DNA of 64,000 nucleotides. It comes from Streptomyces sp. NBC_00557. GTDB taxonomy: Bacteria > Actinomycetota > Actinomycetes > Streptomycetales > Streptomycetaceae. The DNA lies in NCBI RefSeq assembly GCF_036345995.1, contig NZ_CP107796.1:558001-622000 (forward strand), in the 5' to 3' direction. The notes below the pieces were generated by a model, which saw only the letters and a program-made list of their open reading frames with translations, was not told the origin of the DNA and ran no database searches. A program made the position numbers and the translations under genes. Below are positions 37,914 through 46,087 of the stretch, piece after piece (position 1 is the stretch's first letter; each line of letters begins with the position of its first letter).

Positions 37914-40214
37914 TCAGCCGGCCCGGCCGGCGGCCCGGGCGGGCTCCAGACGGATCAACACGCCCTTGGAGGTGGGGGTGTTGCTGATGTCCGCGACGCT
38001 GTCCAGCGGTACGAGGACGTTGGTCTCGGGGTAGTAGGCGGCCGCCGAGCCGCGGCTCGCGGGGTAGGCGACGACACGGAAGTCCTCCGCCCGGCGTTCC
38101 CGCCCGTCGTGCCAGACGGTCACCAGGTCCACCCGGTCTCGGTCGGCGAACCCGAGGGCGGCCAGGTCGTCGGGGTTGACGAGCACGACCCGGCGGGCGT
38201 TGCGGATGCCGCGGTAGCGGTCGTCCATGGCGTACGGGACGGTGTTCCACTGGTCGTGGGAGCGCAGTGTCTGCAGCAGCAGATGACCCTCGGGGATGTG
38301 CGGCATGGTGAACTCGTTGACGGTGAAGACGGCCTTGCCGCTCGGGGTGCGGAAGACACGCCGGTTGACCGGGTTGGGCAGCCGGAAGCCGCCGGGCCTG
38401 GACACCCGGGCGTTGAAGTCCTCGAAGCCCGGTACGACGCGGGAGATGCGGTCGCGGACGGCGCCGTAGTCCGCCTCGAACTCCTCCCAGGGGATGTCCG
38501 GTGTCTGCCCGAGCGTCCGGCGGGCCAGCCGGCTGATGACGGCGACCTCGCTGAGCAGGTGCGGGGAGGCCGGCTCCAGGCGTCCGCGGGAGGCGTGCAC
38601 CTCGCTCATGGAGTCCTCGACGGTGACGAACTGCTCGCCGGACGCCTGGATGTCACGGTCGCTGCGGCCGAGCGTGGGCAGGATGAGGGCGATGTCGCCG
38701 CAGACCGTGTGGGAGCGGTTGAGCTTGGTGGAGATGTGCGCGGTGAGCCGGCACCGCCGCATCGCCTCCTCGGTGACATGGCTGTCGGGGGTGGCCCGGA
38801 CGAAGTTGCCGGCGACGCCGAGGAACACCTTCGCCCTGCCGTCGCGCATGGCCCGGATGCCGTCGACCGAGTCCAGTCCGTGCCGCGCGGGCGGGGTGAA
38901 GCCGAACTCGCGGCCCAGGGCGTCGAGGAAGCTCTGGGGCATGCGCTCCCAGATGCCCATGGTCCGGTCGCCCTGGACGTTGCTGTGGCCGCGCACGGGG
39001 CACACCCCCGCGCCCGGCCGGCCGATGTTGCCGCGCAGCAGCAGGAAGTTGACGACTTCGCGGATGGTGGGGACGCCGTGCTTGTGCTGGGTGAGGCCCA
39101 TCGCCCAGCACACGATGATCTTCCTGCTCTCCAGCACCCGGTCGTGGACGCGCTCGATCTCCTCGCGGGTCAGCCCGGTCGCGGTGAGGATGTCGTCCCA
39201 GGGGACCTTCCGGGCGTGGTCGGCGAAGTCGGTGAAGCCGGTGGTGTGGGCGCCGATGAAGGCGTGGTCGAGCACGGTGCCCGGGCGTTCGTCCTCGGCC
39301 TCCAGCAGCAGCCGGTTGAGGGCCTGGAAGAGGGCCAGGTCGCCGCCGGGGCGGATCTGCAGGAACTGGTCGGCTATCGCGGTGCCCCGGCCGAGCACTC
39401 CGCGTGCCTTCTGCGGGTGCTTGAAGCGGATGAGTCCGGCCTCCGGCAGCGGGTTCACGGCGATGACCCCGCCGCCGTTGCGCTTGGTCTCCTCCAGCGC
39501 GGTGAGCATGCGCGGATGGTTGGTGCCCGGGTTCTGTCCGACGACGAAGACGAGGTCGGCGGTGTGGAGGTCGTCGAGCGAGACGCTGCCCTTGCCGATG
39601 CCGAGCGTCTCCGTCAGCGCGGAACCGCTGGACTCGTGGCACATGTTGGAGCAGTCCGGCAGGTTGTTGGTGCCGTAGGCGCGGGCGAAGAGCTGCAGCA
39701 GGAAGGCGGCCTCGTTGTTCAGCCGGCCGGAGGTGTAGAAGAGGGCCTCGTCCGGGGAGTCGAGGCGGCGGAGTTCTCCGGCGAGCACGTCGAACGCCTC
39801 GTCCCAGCCGACGGGTTCGTAGTGGCCGGCGCCGGGCCGCTTGATCATGGGCTCGGTCAGCCGGCCCTGCTGGTTGAGCCAGTAGTCCGACTTCGCGCCG
39901 AGTTCGGCGATCGAGTGCCGGCGGAAGAACTCGGCGGTCACCCGTCGCGAGGTGGCTTCGTCGCTGATGTGCTTCGCGCCGTTCTCGCAGTATTCGTTGC
40001 GGTGCCGCTGGTCCGGTGCCGGCTCCGGCCAGGCGCATCCCGGGCAGTCGAACCCGTTGGCCTGGTTGATGTTCAGCAGGGTCAGCGCGGTCCGTCGTAC
40101 GGTCGTCTGCCCCAGCGCGTACTCCAGCGCGTGCGTCACCGCCGGGACGCCGGTCGCCCAGCGCTTGGGCGGGGTGACGGTCAGCTCGTCGCCGGGGTCC
40201 TCGATACCGCTCAT
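37914..40214 (-). CDS. FdhF/YdeP-family molybdopterin oxidoreductase
   Basis: A 766-residue enzyme of the formate-dehydrogenase-H-like family. Cys57, Cys60 and Cys76 (CPGC then EYCENG) are candidate [Fe-S] ligands. CSNMCHESSG (about 188-197) corresponds to the Mo-coordinating region with Cys192, and VFVVGQNPGTNHPRMLTALE to molybdopterin binding. The C-terminal MopB-CT/molydopterin dinucleotide-binding domain has VLVNPDDLAALGFADRD. YdeP-type proteins differ from true formate dehydrogenases and their reactions are uncertain; E. coli YdeP is linked to acid resistance. Start: ATG at 40214. The region 40215-40501 has no gene; TTGACG at about 40278 may be its -35. Confidence 0.92.
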   Translation of the reverse strand: MSGIEDPGDELTVTPPKRWATGVPAVTHALEYALGQTTVRRTALTLLNINQANGFDCPGCAWPEPAPDQRHRNEYCENGAKHISDEATSRRVTAEFFRRHSIAELGAKSDYWLNQQGRLTEPMIKRPGAGHYEPVGWDEAFDVLAGELRRLDSPDEALFYTSGRLNNEAAFLLQLFARAYGTNNLPDCSNMCHESSGSALTETLGIGKGSVSLDDLHTADLVFVVGQNPGTNHPRMLTALEETKRNGGGVIAVNPLPEAGLIRFKHPQKARGVLGRGTAIADQFLQIRPGGDLALFQALNRLLLEAEDERPGTVLDHAFIGAHTTGFTDFADHARKVPWDDILTATGLTREEIERVHDRVLESRKIIVCWAMGLTQHKHGVPTIREVVNFLLLRGNIGRPGAGVCPVRGHSNVQGDRTMGIWERMPQSFLDALGREFGFTPPARHGLDSVDGIRAMRDGRAKVFLGVAGNFVRATPDSHVTEEAMRRCRLTAHISTKLNRSHTVCGDIALILPTLGRSDRDIQASGEQFVTVEDSMSEVHASRGRLEPASPHLLSEVAVISRLARRTLGQTPDIPWEEFEADYGAVRDRISRVVPGFEDFNARVSRPGGFRLPNPVNRRVFRTPSGKAVFTVNEFTMPHIPEGHLLLQTLRSHDQWNTVPYAMDDRYRGIRNARRVVLVNPDDLAALGFADRDRVDLVTVWHDGRERRAEDFRVVAYPASRGSAAAYYPETNVLVPLDSVADISNTPTSKGVLIRLEPARAAGRAG

Positions 40215-40501
40215 GTTCCGGTGCGCCTCTTTCTCCCGTGACCACTGCGGGGCAGCATCCGCCCCTTTCCCAGCGCACGTCAAAGCGGCTTTTTCGATGA
40301 GGTGATAGGCGTCGGTTATCAGATGGGGCGCCGCTTGTCGGCGAACGAGCGGGCGCTCTTCGAGGTCCCTCGGACGACTCCTCGACGATGACCGGCGGTT
40401 GCCGGGAATGCGCGACGGCCGGACGCGCCGAAGGCGGCCACTGGGCGGACGGCCGCCCGGTTGCCCGGCGCACCCGTCGGCGGAGCGCCGGCCGGTGCCC
40501 C

Positions 40502-40864
40502 TCACACGGGTGTGTGTCCCTGCAGGTACTGGTGGACGGCTGCCGGGAGTGTCACGCCGGCGGTCTCGGGTATCGGTGCCCAGCGCACCCGGTCCGGCGC
40601 GAGGCTCGCCCCGTCCGACGGGGTCTCGCTGAGCAGCTGGCACACCACCGCCGGGGCGCCGTCCTGCGGGGTCAGCGCCTCGGTGCCGTCGACGAGGTAC
40701 CCGGTGAGTTCGTAGACGACGCGTGCCGCGGTGGCGGCGGGCGACTCGGCGGGCTCGGGCGTGCCGGACGGCAGTGCCCAGCCGCCGCCGTCGTCCACGA
40801 GCAGCAGCCGTCCGTCGTACAGCACGACCGCCTGCACCGCGCCTGCGGCGGGTTCCAGCGTCAT
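40502..40864 (-). CDS. NUDIX-like protein with degenerate catalytic box
   Basis: A 120-residue protein with the nudix fold (AVQAVVLYDGRLLLVDDGGG, then WALPSGTPEPAESPAATAAR). The nudix box GX5EX7REUXEEXGU reads GTPEPAE...RVVYELTGY: the first Glu is kept, but REUXEE becomes RVVYEL, losing key metal ligands. It may therefore bind a nucleotide or another ligand without hydrolysis. It is the last gene of a minus-strand run with the lipid kinase and flavoenzyme, 132 bp away from the kinase gene. Confidence 0.8.
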   Translation of the reverse strand: MTLEPAAGAVQAVVLYDGRLLLVDDGGGWALPSGTPEPAESPAATAARVVYELTGYLVDGTEALTPQDGAPAVVCQLLSETPSDGASLAPDRVRWAPIPETAGVTLPAAVHQYLQGHTPV

Positions 40865-40996
40865 GACCGACCAACCCCTCCCCCGGCGCACTCGGCCGGG
40901 TGCCCCTCCCCTACCCACGGCCGGCCGGTCCTGCACCGACGCGGTGTCACTTCCCGGGGTGAGCTGCCTCGTTGGTCCGCTGGTTCATGGGCGTGG

Positions 40997-41878
40997 TCAG
41001 TACAGCATCGGCAGGTCCGCGGGCCGTACCCGTGCCGTGACCGGCAGGGTGGCGTCGACCTCGCCGTCGGCGCCGTAGGGGACGGGTCTGTTCGCCTCGA
41101 TGCGCAGGTCCCTGCCGCGCAGCACACGCACCTCGGGGCGGTGCACATGGCCGCCGGTCTTCAGTTCGTTCATGAGGGTGAAGAACAGCCTGCGCGGCGC
41201 CTCGCGGATCATCACCACGTCCAGCAGTCCGTCGTCGACCCGCGCGTCGGGGGCGATGAGCCGGCCGGAGCCGTAGTAGGGGGAGTTGGCGGCGACCACG
41301 GTGTAGCCGCGGTGGGTGTGCTCCTCGCCGTCGACGGTGACGCGGTAGTCGGCCGGCCGCCAGGCGGCGACGGCGCGCAGGCCGCCCGCGTAGTAGGAGG
41401 CGGAGCCGCGCAGCAGCCGGGCGTGGTTGGCGTACCGGTTGGCCACGGCGTCCACGCCGGCGTAGACGCTGCCCAGGACCACGGTGGGCGGGCGGCCGGC
41501 CGACTCCACCTCGATGGTGTCGACCGGCCGGGGCTCGGCGTGCAGCAGGATGCCGGCGAGTGCGGTGGGGTCGGCGGGCAGGTTCAGGGCGCGGGCGAAG
41601 TCGTTGCCGCGTCCGGCGGGCACCAGGCCGAGGACGGTTCCGGTGCCGCTGAGCGCGCCGCCGATGCCGCCGGCGATGCCGTCGCCGCCGACGGCCAGCA
41701 CGATCCGGCCGCGCTCTCCGGCGCGGCGGGCGATGTCCTGGGCGTGCGCGAGGCTGTGGCTGTACTCCGTCTCCAGCTCGGCTCCGGCCTCGCGCAGCAG
41801 CCGGGCCAGGTGCAGCAGGGTCGCCGCCCCGGTGGAGCCGCCCGCGGTGGGGTTGACGACGGCGGTGAACTGGCGCAT
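40997..41878 (-). CDS. Diacylglycerol/lipid kinase family protein
   Basis: A 293-residue soluble lipid kinase. It starts MRQFTAVVNPTAGGSTGAAT and has the nucleotide-binding GGDGIAGGIGGALSGTGTVL followed by GLVPAGRGNDFARALN, the DagK/YegS signature. The metal and lipid site near VDDGLLDVVMI is present. It probably phosphorylates diacylglycerol, an alkylglycerol or a sphingoid-like base. Start: ATG 41878 behind GGAGG. It lies 89 bp downstream of the alkyl-DHAP-synthase-like gene, suggesting one operon. Confidence 0.92.
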   Translation of the reverse strand: MRQFTAVVNPTAGGSTGAATLLHLARLLREAGAELETEYSHSLAHAQDIARRAGERGRIVLAVGGDGIAGGIGGALSGTGTVLGLVPAGRGNDFARALNLPADPTALAGILLHAEPRPVDTIEVESAGRPPTVVLGSVYAGVDAVANRYANHARLLRGSASYYAGGLRAVAAWRPADYRVTVDGEEHTHRGYTVVAANSPYYGSGRLIAPDARVDDGLLDVVMIREAPRRLFFTLMNELKTGGHVHRPEVRVLRGRDLRIEANRPVPYGADGEVDATLPVTARVRPADLPMLY

Positions 41879-41967
41879 CGGTGTGCCTCCGAAGCAGGCG
41901 GATCGGGTGGGTCGGCCGGGCCTGGCGGGCCGGCGTACGGCGGTGCTGCCGGTCGTACGGCGCGGGG

Positions 41968-43560
41968 TCAGTCGGCGGGGAGCAGGACGCCGGGGTTGAG
42001 CAGGCCCTCGGGGTCCAGGCGGCGCTTGACGGCCCGCAGCGCCGAGATGCCGAGCGGTCCGGCCTCGCGGACGTACCAGTCGCGGTGGTCGGTGCCGACT
42101 CCGTGGTGGTGGGAGATGGTGCCGCCGGCCGCGAGCACGGCCTCGTTGGCCGCGTGCTTGGCGGGCGTCCAGTGGGCCACCGGGTCCTCGCCCTGGGCGC
42201 TGACGACCGTGAAGTACAGCGAGGCGCCGTTCTCGTACACGTGGGAGATGTGGCACATCACCAGGGGCGGGGTGCCGGCCTGGGTGAGGGTGTCGGTGAG
42301 CGCCGTGCGCACGGCCCTGTACAGCTCGGGGACGCGCGACCAGAAGGCGGCGGTCTCCAGGGTTTCCGCGAAGGCGCCGACGTCGAGCAGGGCGTCGCGC
42401 AGGTACGGCGCCGAGTAGCGGCCGTGCGCCCAGCGTTCGCCGGGTTCGGCGCCGAGGAGGGTGCCGCCGCAGGCGGTGAGGACGGCCGCCCCCTGTGCGC
42501 GGCGCTGTGCGGTGTCCTCGGGTGTGCCCTCGTAGCCGGTGATGGCCAGGCAGCCGGCGCCGCTCTGGGACAGGTCGCCGCCGATGGCGTCGGGCTGGGT
42601 GAGGCCGATCAGGGTCTCGGTCTCGTCGGACAGGCGCAGCACGGTCGGCCGGGGGCCGTCCTGGGTGAGCCTGCGCAGCGCGGCGGCGCCCTCTTCGAAG
42701 GAGGCGAACCGCCAGCCCTCGTAGATCCGTGTCTGCGGCAGCGGGCGGATCCGTACGGTGACCGAGGTGATGACGCCGAAGGCGCCCTCGGAGCCGAGGA
42801 TGAGCTGCCGCAGGTCGGGTCCTGCGGCGGAACGCGGGGCGCGGCCGGTCTCGAGGGTGCCCTCGGGGGTGGCGAGGGTCAGGCCGAGGACCATCTCGTC
42901 GAAGCGGCCGTATCCGGCGGACGCCTGGCCGCTGGAGCGGGCCGCGGCGAAGCCGCCGATGGTGGCCCACTCGAAGGACTGCGGGAAGTGGCCGAGGGTG
43001 AAGCCGTGTCCGGCGAGGAGCGCCTCGGCCTCCGGGGCGCGCAGTCCGGGCTGGAGCACGGCGGTGCGCGAGACGGGGTCCAGGTCGAGCAGGCCGTTCA
43101 TACGGCGCAGGTCCAGGGCGATGAACACGCTGCGTTTCGGGGCGAGTCCGCCGACGACCGAGGTGCCGCCGCCGAAGGGGACGACGGCGAGGCCGTGCGC
43201 GGCGCAGGTGCGCAGGACGGCGAGGACCTCGTCGTGGGAGCCGGGCAGGACCACGGCCTGCGGCACGTCGGAGAAGTCCCCGCCGCGGATGCGCAGCAGG
43301 TCCGGGGTGGACTTGCCGCGGGTGTGGCGGACGCGGCTCTCGGTGTCGGTGCGGACGTGGTCCTCGCCGCCCACGGCTTCGGCGAGCGCCGCGAGCGCGT
43401 CGGGGCGGGCCGCGGGGGCGGGCAGGTCGATGTCCTCGAGGCGGAGGGCGGGGGTGCTGCGGGGCTTGACGCCGAGCAGGTCGCGCAGCAGTCCGGTCAC
43501 CGCCTCGGGCAGGGGCGCCGCCTTGGCCGGGTCGCCCCAGCCGTTCCACAGCATGTCCAT
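41968..43560 (-). CDS. FAD-linked oxidase, alkyldihydroxyacetonephosphate-synthase-like
   Basis: A 530-residue flavoprotein of the VAO/PCMH family. FAD-binding PFGGGTSVVGG (about 128-138), FEWATIGGFAAARSSGQASA and FGVITSVTVRIRPLPQ are present. The C-terminal HHHGVG (about 484-489) is the histidine loop of alkyl-DHAP synthases, which swap the acyl of acyl-DHAP for a fatty alcohol to form an ether bond. Bacterial members are poorly studied. Start: ATG 43560 (MDMLWNGWGDP). The divergent neighbour is a TetR-glpD operon, giving the locus a glycerol-phosphate theme. Confidence 0.9.
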   Translation of the reverse strand: MDMLWNGWGDPAKAAPLPEAVTGLLRDLLGVKPRSTPALRLEDIDLPAPAARPDALAALAEAVGGEDHVRTDTESRVRHTRGKSTPDLLRIRGGDFSDVPQAVVLPGSHDEVLAVLRTCAAHGLAVVPFGGGTSVVGGLAPKRSVFIALDLRRMNGLLDLDPVSRTAVLQPGLRAPEAEALLAGHGFTLGHFPQSFEWATIGGFAAARSSGQASAGYGRFDEMVLGLTLATPEGTLETGRAPRSAAGPDLRQLILGSEGAFGVITSVTVRIRPLPQTRIYEGWRFASFEEGAAALRRLTQDGPRPTVLRLSDETETLIGLTQPDAIGGDLSQSGAGCLAITGYEGTPEDTAQRRAQGAAVLTACGGTLLGAEPGERWAHGRYSAPYLRDALLDVGAFAETLETAAFWSRVPELYRAVRTALTDTLTQAGTPPLVMCHISHVYENGASLYFTVVSAQGEDPVAHWTPAKHAANEAVLAAGGTISHHHGVGTDHRDWYVREAGPLGISALRAVKRRLDPEGLLNPGVLLPAD

Positions 43561-43667
43561 TGAACGGTCGTCCTCACGGTTCGGTGTGCTCGGTGGTGCT
43601 CGGTTGCGCGCCTGGCCGGCGGCCGGGTCCGGGGGGACGGCGGCTGCTCCGCCCGACCCCCGGGGCG

Positions 43668-43680
43668 TTACACTGTGACA
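43668..43680. promoter_or_regulatory. TetR operator / leaderless promoter
   Basis: TTACACTGTGACA contains the dyad CACTGTG and, as TACACT (43669-43674), the -10 box of the TetR gene, 7 bp before its ATG at 43682. Binding there would shut off the TetR-glpD operon and perhaps the divergent flavoenzyme gene. Confidence 0.55.
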
Positions 43681-43681
43681 C

Positions 43682-44281
43682 ATGACGCCTATTCGTCACA
43701 ACGGTTCGGACAACGATCACGTGCTCGACGCGGTGCGCGACTGTGTGCTGGCCGTCGGGGTCCGCCGCACCACCCTCGCCGACGTGGCCCGCCGCGCCGG
43801 CGTCTCACGGATGACCCTGTACCGGCGCTGGCCGGATCTGCGGACCCTGGTCGGCGATCTGATGACCCGTGAGTGGATCGAGGTCGCCACCCGGGCGATC
43901 CCCGAGCCCACGGCCGGCACGGACACCCGCACCCGGATCGTGGACGGACTGGTGGCGGGCGTCGAGGCCTTCCGGGCCCACCCGCTGTTCCGCAAGATCG
44001 TCGACGTCGATCCCGAGCTGCTGCTGCCCTATGTGCTCGACCGGCGCGGAGCCAGCCAGGAGGCGCTGCTGGCGCTGCTGGCCGACGGGCTGCGCGACGG
44101 CCACGCGGACGGCTCCGTGCGCCGCGGGCATGTCGAACGGCAGGCCCGCGCCCTGCTGCTGACCGTGCAGTCCTTCACCCTGTCCCTGCGCACGATGACC
44201 GACGAGGACGATCCGGAGCTGGACTCCGCCGCCTTCCTCGGCGAGTTGCGGACCCTTCTGGAGAGGACCCTCACGCCATGA
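43682..44281 (+). CDS. TetR-family regulator of the glpD / ether-lipid locus
   Basis: A 199-residue protein with helix-turn-helix LADVARRAGVSRMTLYRRWP (about 39-58) and a helical sensor domain ending ELRTLLERTLTP. Probably leaderless. Its stop overlaps the glpD start (ATGA), so the two genes are translationally coupled. It is divergent from the alkyl-DHAP-synthase-like gene. Confidence 0.93.
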   Translation: MTPIRHNGSDNDHVLDAVRDCVLAVGVRRTTLADVARRAGVSRMTLYRRWPDLRTLVGDLMTREWIEVATRAIPEPTAGTDTRTRIVDGLVAGVEAFRAHPLFRKIVDVDPELLLPYVLDRRGASQEALLALLADGLRDGHADGSVRRGHVERQARALLLTVQSFTLSLRTMTDEDDPELDSAAFLGELRTLLERTLTP

Positions 44282-45861
44282 GCCACACCCGGGCCGACTC
44301 CGGCTCGTCCCTCAGCGCGCACCGCCGCCGCCGGGAACTCGCCGAGGCCGCCGACGGCAGGGTGGCCGACGTCCTGGTCGTCGGGCTCGGCGCCACCGGG
44401 GCCGGAGTCGCGCTGGACGCGGCGGCCCGCGGTCTCGACGTCGTCGCGGTGGACGCCCACGACCTCGCCTTCGGCACCTCCCGCTGGAGCTCGAAGCTCA
44501 TCCACGGCGGGCTGCGCTACCTGGCCTCCGCGCAGTTCGACGTCGCGCACGAGAGCGCCGTCGAGCGGGGCGTGCTGATGACCCGGACCGCCCCGCACCT
44601 GGTCGCCGCGCAGCCCTTCGTGCTGCCGCTCACCCCGCTCGTGTCCAGGGCCCAGGCCTCGCTGGCGTGGGCCGGCTTCCGGGCCGGGGACATGCTGCGG
44701 CTGGCCGCCCGGACCCCGCGCCAGATCCTGCCCGCCCCGCGCCGGCTGTCGGCGACGGAGGCCCGGCACCTTGCGCCCTCGGTACGCGCGGCCGGGCTGC
44801 GCGGCGGACTGCTGTCCTGGGACGGCAAGGTGACCGACGACGCCCGGCTGGTCACCGCCCTGGCCCGCACGGCCGCGGCGCGCGGGGCGCGGGTGCTGAC
44901 CCGGGTCAGGGTGCTGGAGCTGACCGGCAGCGGCGCCCGGATCCGGGACGAACTCAGCGGCGGGGAGGGCGAGATCAGGGCCCGCGCGGTCATCAACGCC
45001 GCCGGGGTGTGGGCCGGCGACCTCGTCGAGGGCATCCGGATCCGGCCCTCCCGCGGCACCCACCTGGTCCTGCGCTCGGAACGGCTCGGCACCCTGCCGG
45101 CCGGCCTGCACATCCCCGTCCCCGGCGAGACCAACCGCTTCGTCCTGGTCCTGCCCCAGGGCGACGGCCGGGTGTACGTCGGCCTCACCGACGAGCCCGT
45201 CGAGGGCGGCATCCCGGACGTCCCGGAGGTGCCCGAGAGCGACGTCGGCTTCCTGCTCGACGTGCTCGGCTCGGTCCTGGACGCACCGGTGGCCCGGGAC
45301 GAGGTGGTCGGCGCCTTCGCCGGACTGCGCCCCCTGCTGGACACCTCCGGCCACGACGGCTCCGGCGGGGCGCCCGCCCGCACCTCCGACATCTCCCGCC
45401 GGCACGCGGTGCTGACGTCCCCCGACGGCATCACGACGGTCGTCGGCGGCAAGCTCACCACCTACCGGCGGATGGCCCAGGATGCCGTGGACGCCGCGAC
45501 CGCAGCCCGCGGTCTCCCGGCTCCCCCCTCCCCCACGGCCTCGCTGCCGCTGGTCGGCGCCGCGGCCCCCGCCCGGCTGCGCACCCTGTCCGCGCCCCGC
45601 CGCCTGGTGCGCCGCTACGGCACCGAGGCCGAGGCCGTCCACGCGCTCGCCGCCGAGGACCCCGCCCTGGCCCGGCCCGTGCTGCCCGGCCACCCGGTGA
45701 CCCGCGCCGAACTGCTGTGGGCCGTCCGGCACGAGGGCGCCCTGGACGAGTCGGACCTCCTGGACCGCCGTACCCGCATCGGCCTGGTCCCTGAGGACCG
45801 CGCCGAGGCACTTCCCACGGCGCGGGAGGTGCTGGCGGAGGCGACGGCCGTGCGGCCCTGA
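44278..45861 (+). CDS. glpD: Glycerol-3-phosphate dehydrogenase, FAD-dependent
   Basis: A 527-residue membrane-associated flavoprotein oxidising glycerol-3-phosphate to DHAP. The FAD site VLVVGLGATGAGVALDAAAR lies at about 31-50. GlpD blocks: FGTSRWSSKLIHGGLRYLAS, AVINAAGVWAGDLV, RPSRGTHLVL, and VVGGKLTTYRRMAQDAVDAA. The C-terminal GlpD domain has RAELLWAVRHEGALDESDLL followed by RRTRIGL. It overlaps the TetR gene by 4 bases. Its product DHAP is the precursor for the acyl-DHAP used by the divergent flavoenzyme, which suggests a shared pathway (inference). Confidence 0.94.
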   Translation: MSHTRADSGSSLSAHRRRRELAEAADGRVADVLVVGLGATGAGVALDAAARGLDVVAVDAHDLAFGTSRWSSKLIHGGLRYLASAQFDVAHESAVERGVLMTRTAPHLVAAQPFVLPLTPLVSRAQASLAWAGFRAGDMLRLAARTPRQILPAPRRLSATEARHLAPSVRAAGLRGGLLSWDGKVTDDARLVTALARTAAARGARVLTRVRVLELTGSGARIRDELSGGEGEIRARAVINAAGVWAGDLVEGIRIRPSRGTHLVLRSERLGTLPAGLHIPVPGETNRFVLVLPQGDGRVYVGLTDEPVEGGIPDVPEVPESDVGFLLDVLGSVLDAPVARDEVVGAFAGLRPLLDTSGHDGSGGAPARTSDISRRHAVLTSPDGITTVVGGKLTTYRRMAQDAVDAATAARGLPAPPSPTASLPLVGAAAPARLRTLSAPRRLVRRYGTEAEAVHALAAEDPALARPVLPGHPVTRAELLWAVRHEGALDESDLLDRRTRIGLVPEDRAEALPTAREVLAEATAVRP

Positions 45862-46087
45862 GTCCGGGGCGGGTGGGGGCGACCAGGGGTGTCACAGCCC
45901 GGCGGCGGATGCCGCCGCGGGGCGCCACCGCCGAGGCGACGGCCGCGCGGCCCCGAGGCCCGGGCGGGTGGGGCGGCGAGGGCGTCGCTCACAGCAGGCG
46001 GCGGGGCCGTCGCTGTCGTGGCGGTGGTGCGGCCCTGAGGCCGGGGCGGGTGGGGCGGCCCGGGCTGTCAGAGCAGGCGGCGGATGT
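45840..46087. repeat. Three imperfect tandem repeats between convergent genes
   Basis: Units of about 65-75 bp begin at about 45840, 45934 and 46020. Each has the pattern GCGACGGCCG-GCGGCCC-GAG-CC-GGGCGGGTGGGGCG, then GTCRC-AGC--GGCGG. Unit 1 starts in the last codons of glpD and unit 3 ends in the last codons of the WGR-propeller gene, so the junction of the two genes appears to have been copied. Confidence 0.7.

Noticed and set aside
44029..45732. Long minus-strand frame opposite glpD
   Set aside because: Gly/Gln/Asp-rich antisense translation; glpD has complete family motifs.
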